This document shows positions 60,421 through 64,000 of a DNA stretch of 64,000 nt, one piece after another (within the stretch, counting starts at the first letter, position 1; each line of letters starts with the position of its first letter). Position numbers and translations under genes: made by a program. The stretch comes from Buddleja alternifolia (Eukaryota > Streptophyta > Magnoliopsida > Lamiales > Scrophulariaceae). The notes below the pieces were generated by a model that had not been told where the DNA came from, ran no database searches, and was given only the letters and a program-made list of their open reading frames with translations. The DNA is taken from assembly GCA_019426215.1 (NCBI GenBank), contig CM033395.1, forward strand, positions 17,226,569 to 17,290,568, given 5' to 3'.

Positions 60421-63047
60421 TGCAACTATAGTAAGTTTGACAAAAACGTCCATACGTTGGTGTAAGGGGCATAAAATATAAGGAAAATTGTAAAATTATT
60501 GACATATAGTAGTTGATTTTCCCGAATAAGTTTTTGTTGGGATCTTCTAATTTTTTTAGTCGATCAATCCGAGCCTCACAACATTTGACAAATACTAATT
60601 ATATTTTTAAAGATTTATTGACACGATAGTTCGACGAATCACCGCATATTGAAAAAAAAATGCCACCTCGCTCATGAATTAGGCGCAAGTAAATTAATCC
60701 TAAAGCATAAAAGAAAATATCTTAACAATGCTTCACAATCGGTTGAACTAAACTTCATATAAACAGTGTTATGGACACCCATTTGCCTTAGCTATATCCT
60801 GGATTTTTATCTTTTTCTGCAGGGTTTCACATGGTTACACATTGCAAACGTGAAACTAAAATGTTTGATACAAACCCTAATTTATGCGGAAAACCTGACT
60901 AGAGTTCAACAACGAATTTCCACCAATACTTGTATGACATGCGAGTATAAAATGTATAATGCACCTTGATGATAAGAAAGAAATTTTGATACCTTTCTTT
61001 CAAAAGTCGACGTCCACGCCGGGGAGGATTGCAATAGGTATGGGGGGGGGGGGTAGTGATTTTGATGACAAAAGTGGGGTGCCCCCTTTTTTTTTTTGGT
61101 GTATAATCAGTGTTTTTTCCTTTTTTTTTTCTCTTTTATTACTATTTATCATTCATTCCTTTTGTTTTATAATTATTTTGGAAAAATGATGATGTTTTGT
61201 TCTATGTATCTATTCTTTTACCCATTTTGACCCACTATAAACTCAAATTCTAACGTGTGGTCATTTTATTAATTTTTTAAAGATAAAAATGTCACGTTCA
61301 CATGTTAGTTTAATTTGAATGTAAACAATTAATTCAAATTATTCTTTTATCAGTATTAATTCAACAAACTTCTCCTATAATCAACTCGAACCAACACACA
61401 CTGTCTTTCCAACCTTAAATCAGTTATGATTTGAAATTTGAGCAATTGATTACAAGTCAACATATCCGTCGACAAGTTCTTATCCTTATTGGAATTAATT
61501 TCACAGAACACATTCAAATGTTATTATTTGATACTCTCCCCAAAACCCTCCACCTCCCAAGCAGTGATTTTCGCACTTCAAGGAAATAACAGTTAACTAA
61601 TTAAATAAAAAATAAATGAACTGCAAAATTCACCTACATATTATGATGCAAGTTTTTTTTAAAATTAAAAGGCATAAAATAATATAATGATGCTGCTTGT
61701 CCTTTTTTCACCTATCATAGTAAATGTTGTACTTTTTTGTTGTATAAATTCCTTCTTATAGATTTTAACTAAAATTAATTGTTACTTCTAATATTAATCC
61801 TAATAAGTATATGAGATAAATTTCAAAAATTTATAGTGGGAGTTGTTAACAATTTAACAACCTCTATTCAATTTCTTACATATTTAATCCAAAGCAGGTA
61901 CCTTTGTTACGAGGGCTATAGTTTGGGGGGTAAAGTCTATTTTGTCCTTGTTTTGTTAATTCTATTTTTTTTAGATTTTTTGATATTTCATAGTTTTTTT
62001 TAATTCACAAGTACTTTGTTATTTAAAATAGAAAACAAAAGAATTGAAAATGAAAAAGGACATACATGTACAATGAAGTACCCTTCATTTCTTTGTTGAA
62101 CTTAAGTTATTCTTCTGGAATACTCTCTAGCCACCAAATACAAATCCGTAAATTACCTTTTTATCACTAAGCTTAAGTTATTTCCCATTCTACCCTTGAA
62201 TCATAAATGGGTCCACCTACGCGTCTCTACATATCCTTCCCCCATCAGACATGTCCTTTTCCATTGCAGAAGAATAAGGTACGTTCTATTGAATACTGAA
62301 ACCACATTTTTACTTTGCATAAATCGGGTAAAACAAGGTGTCAAGATTTGTAAATTTTGTATTTTTGTAGTCATCTGACAACGATGACATTAAACTAACT
62401 TTTTTTGGGTTTTTTCAGTCAAATTTCGGCGGAGGATTCTAAAAAAACGAGTGACTTTTTCTGGTTTTGCATTATTTTTTAGTTTTGACGTAAATAAACT
62501 TTAATCCTTCACAAAATAACTCACAAAGAAGACTTCATTTACTGACTTGTTGCATGTATGTGAAAAGAACATTTCAATATATTCCTGTATTCAGATTGTT
62601 GTATTTTTATTATTATTTTGGTTACATCATATTGTTTTATTTGTATGTGCGTATTTAGGTCTAATTCTTTGCTTGGGCTTTGATAATAGTGCATGCATAC
62701 TTATTTTAATGTCGATGTGATGATTTAAATTAAATTGGACGACTTTTGCCTTTTTTATGTTTATCTAGAGAATACTGTAACAACAGTCTATTTTAATGAT
62801 TTGATCGCGATTCTTAAATATTAATATGTTGAAGAATTATGTTAATATAATCGGTAACTTCTCCGATTTCTTTTAAAGTTTGTATTATGTTTCAATTTTT
62901 GGTGTTCACATGATTGTTCAACAAATTTGCAGAATCATGAGTTTGAAGTCCAACTATAATTTTCATTTTTGTTTCAAAATATCCCGATGCCTTCTTACAT
63001 CCATGTTATTATGTAATTAACGAAGAAGCTTCTATGTAGGAGTCAAA
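60421..63047. other. AT-rich intergenic DNA
   Basis: No gene was recognised. It includes short homopolymer runs (G near 61040-61052, T near 61086-61100) and the presumed promoter of the B3 locus at 63048. Confidence 0.5.
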
Positions 63048-64000
63048 ATGCCAAGTGCTAGGAAGGACAAGCTAAGTTTCCTTAAGATTCTAGAAGTCCC
63101 CGATTGCTTGGAAGAAATGGTAATTAACATATGCTAATCAACTTTATTAAACTACATTATACGATATTTTGAGTTATACTTTTTCTGAATGCTAAATTAA
63201 AGATTATATATTATTGGTAATGATTGCAGATTATATATTATTGGTAATGTAGATACGCCCCCGTGAATTTGCTCAACGTGCCGACTTGAACATCAGGTCC
63301 CATTTAATAGTTCGGACCATACTCGGCACTTTTGAGTTTGGGGTTGGCCCGTTAATGGAGGACGTTACGTGTTAGAGCGTTATGAGTGGATGCGCTTTGT
63401 TGTCGTTCGCAATTTGAATTTGGTGAACTTGTCTACTTTCGTCATTGTGGTCGGATGGTGTTCGATGCCAAAGTGCTTGACCCAAGCATGTCATCAAAGA
63501 ATTATGATGTTGATGCATTAAGTAGAGAAGGTACTGATTTATTTTGTTTTTTGGTTTGAAATACGTCATTTTCTTCATTTCAAATTTCATTTCTTTAGAC
63601 TCAAGTGATGATGATGATAACGATGACGATGATGACGACGAGGATGAGTTTGATGATGCCATGGAATATGAGGATAATTCTGATGCGGGTGAGGAGCCGA
63701 AAGAGTTTGAGGTGACCGTACTCCCTAGTGGTGGTTATGATTATCATACACCACGTCTTGCATCATTGGTTAGTAATGTACCTATTTTTATTTGAATGTA
63801 CGCTTTACTTGTTCGGTTTCCACTTACGAAAATATTAATCCTAACCCCCCCCCCCTTTATGTACAATGCGTACCTGCACATGCATGGAGGGAATACGGGT
63901 TGTTGACAAAGGAGATTGCTGTGCTCAAGGTTGTTCGTTGTGGTGCTACCAATATGGAAGTTGGTTTTCAGTGGAAATGTTAGGAAATTTCATATTAGAT
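63048..64000 (+). pseudogene. B3-domain protein with acidic linker, two frameshifts, runs off the window
   Basis: Exon 1 (63048-63119) encodes 24 residues (MPSARKDKLSFLKILEVPDC...). Exon 2 (63253-63530) contains a B3 domain (REFAQRADLNIRSHLIVRTI, GRYVLERYEWMRFVVVRN, ELVYFRHCGRMVFDAKVLD) that needs two frame changes, near 63345 and 63420. Exon 3 (63599-63768) encodes an acidic tract and a second-B3 start (EFEVTVLPSGGYDYHTPRLA). A further exon from about 63868 (AHAWREYGLLTKEIAVLKVV) continues the second domain and ends in TAG near 63980 or beyond the window. The layout matches the pseudogene at 31780. Confidence 0.72.

Noticed and set aside
63544..63795. 83-codon acidic frame as an independent gene
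   Set aside because: Its core is exon 3 of the B3 pseudogene; the frame's start lies in intron sequence.

Overview
The window is plant nuclear DNA, most likely from a eudicot. It is AT-rich and carries intron-bearing genes with GT/AG junctions, Athila-type and other Ty3/gypsy retrotransposons, a MULE, PIF/Harbinger, hAT-like and MITE-like elements, and plant-only protein families (LITTLE ZIPPER, B3, F-box/FBD-like, GRF zinc finger). The species cannot be named from the sequence alone.

Layout. 1-3772 is the 3' part of an Athila-like element (plus strand). 3773-9990 is a nest of old repeats: a MITE-like element (4418-6254) holding a hAT-like insertion (5234-5882), and a truncated Athila-like LTR (7075-9530, minus) split by a solo LTR (7531-8955) with a perfect 5-bp target duplication. 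9991-12213 is mostly featureless and includes one tRNA-like/SINE-like patch. 12214-12453 is a LITTLE ZIPPER gene (plus). 12846-29360 is a ten-exon aspartyl aminopeptidase gene (minus); its exons join into an intact 545-aa frame although intron 8 holds a decayed gypsy element, intron 2 an older LTR element and intron 7 a MITE. 29414-36536 is a decayed Harbinger-like stretch starting 53 bp upstream of the aminopeptidase start codon, with a HARBI1-type transposase, a B3 gene, an F-box gene and a GRF zinc-finger gene. 36569-49646 is a full-length young Athila element (minus) with 1,666-bp LTRs and target duplication ACTCG. 49733-53682 is a MULE with long inverted repeats and a 10-bp target duplication. 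53693-64000 holds a Myb/SANT pseudogene, a three-domain B3 gene (minus) and another B3 pseudogene (plus).

Only the LITTLE ZIPPER and aminopeptidase genes, and possibly the minus-strand B3 gene, look functional; nearly everything else is mobile DNA or decayed cargo. The most unusual pattern is that several unrelated or distantly related elements each carry their own multi-copy, CpG-containing palindrome in a terminal or regulatory region: CGCCTAGGCG-like in the full Athila family, CCGCGG in the solo LTR, CGTTCGAACG in the truncated LTR, and a GCCATT/AATGGC hairpin in the MULE inverted repeats. This looks like family-specific protein-binding arrays and recalls the motif arrays recognised by VANC anti-silencing proteins in Arabidopsis VANDAL elements. 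It is an inference that can be tested.
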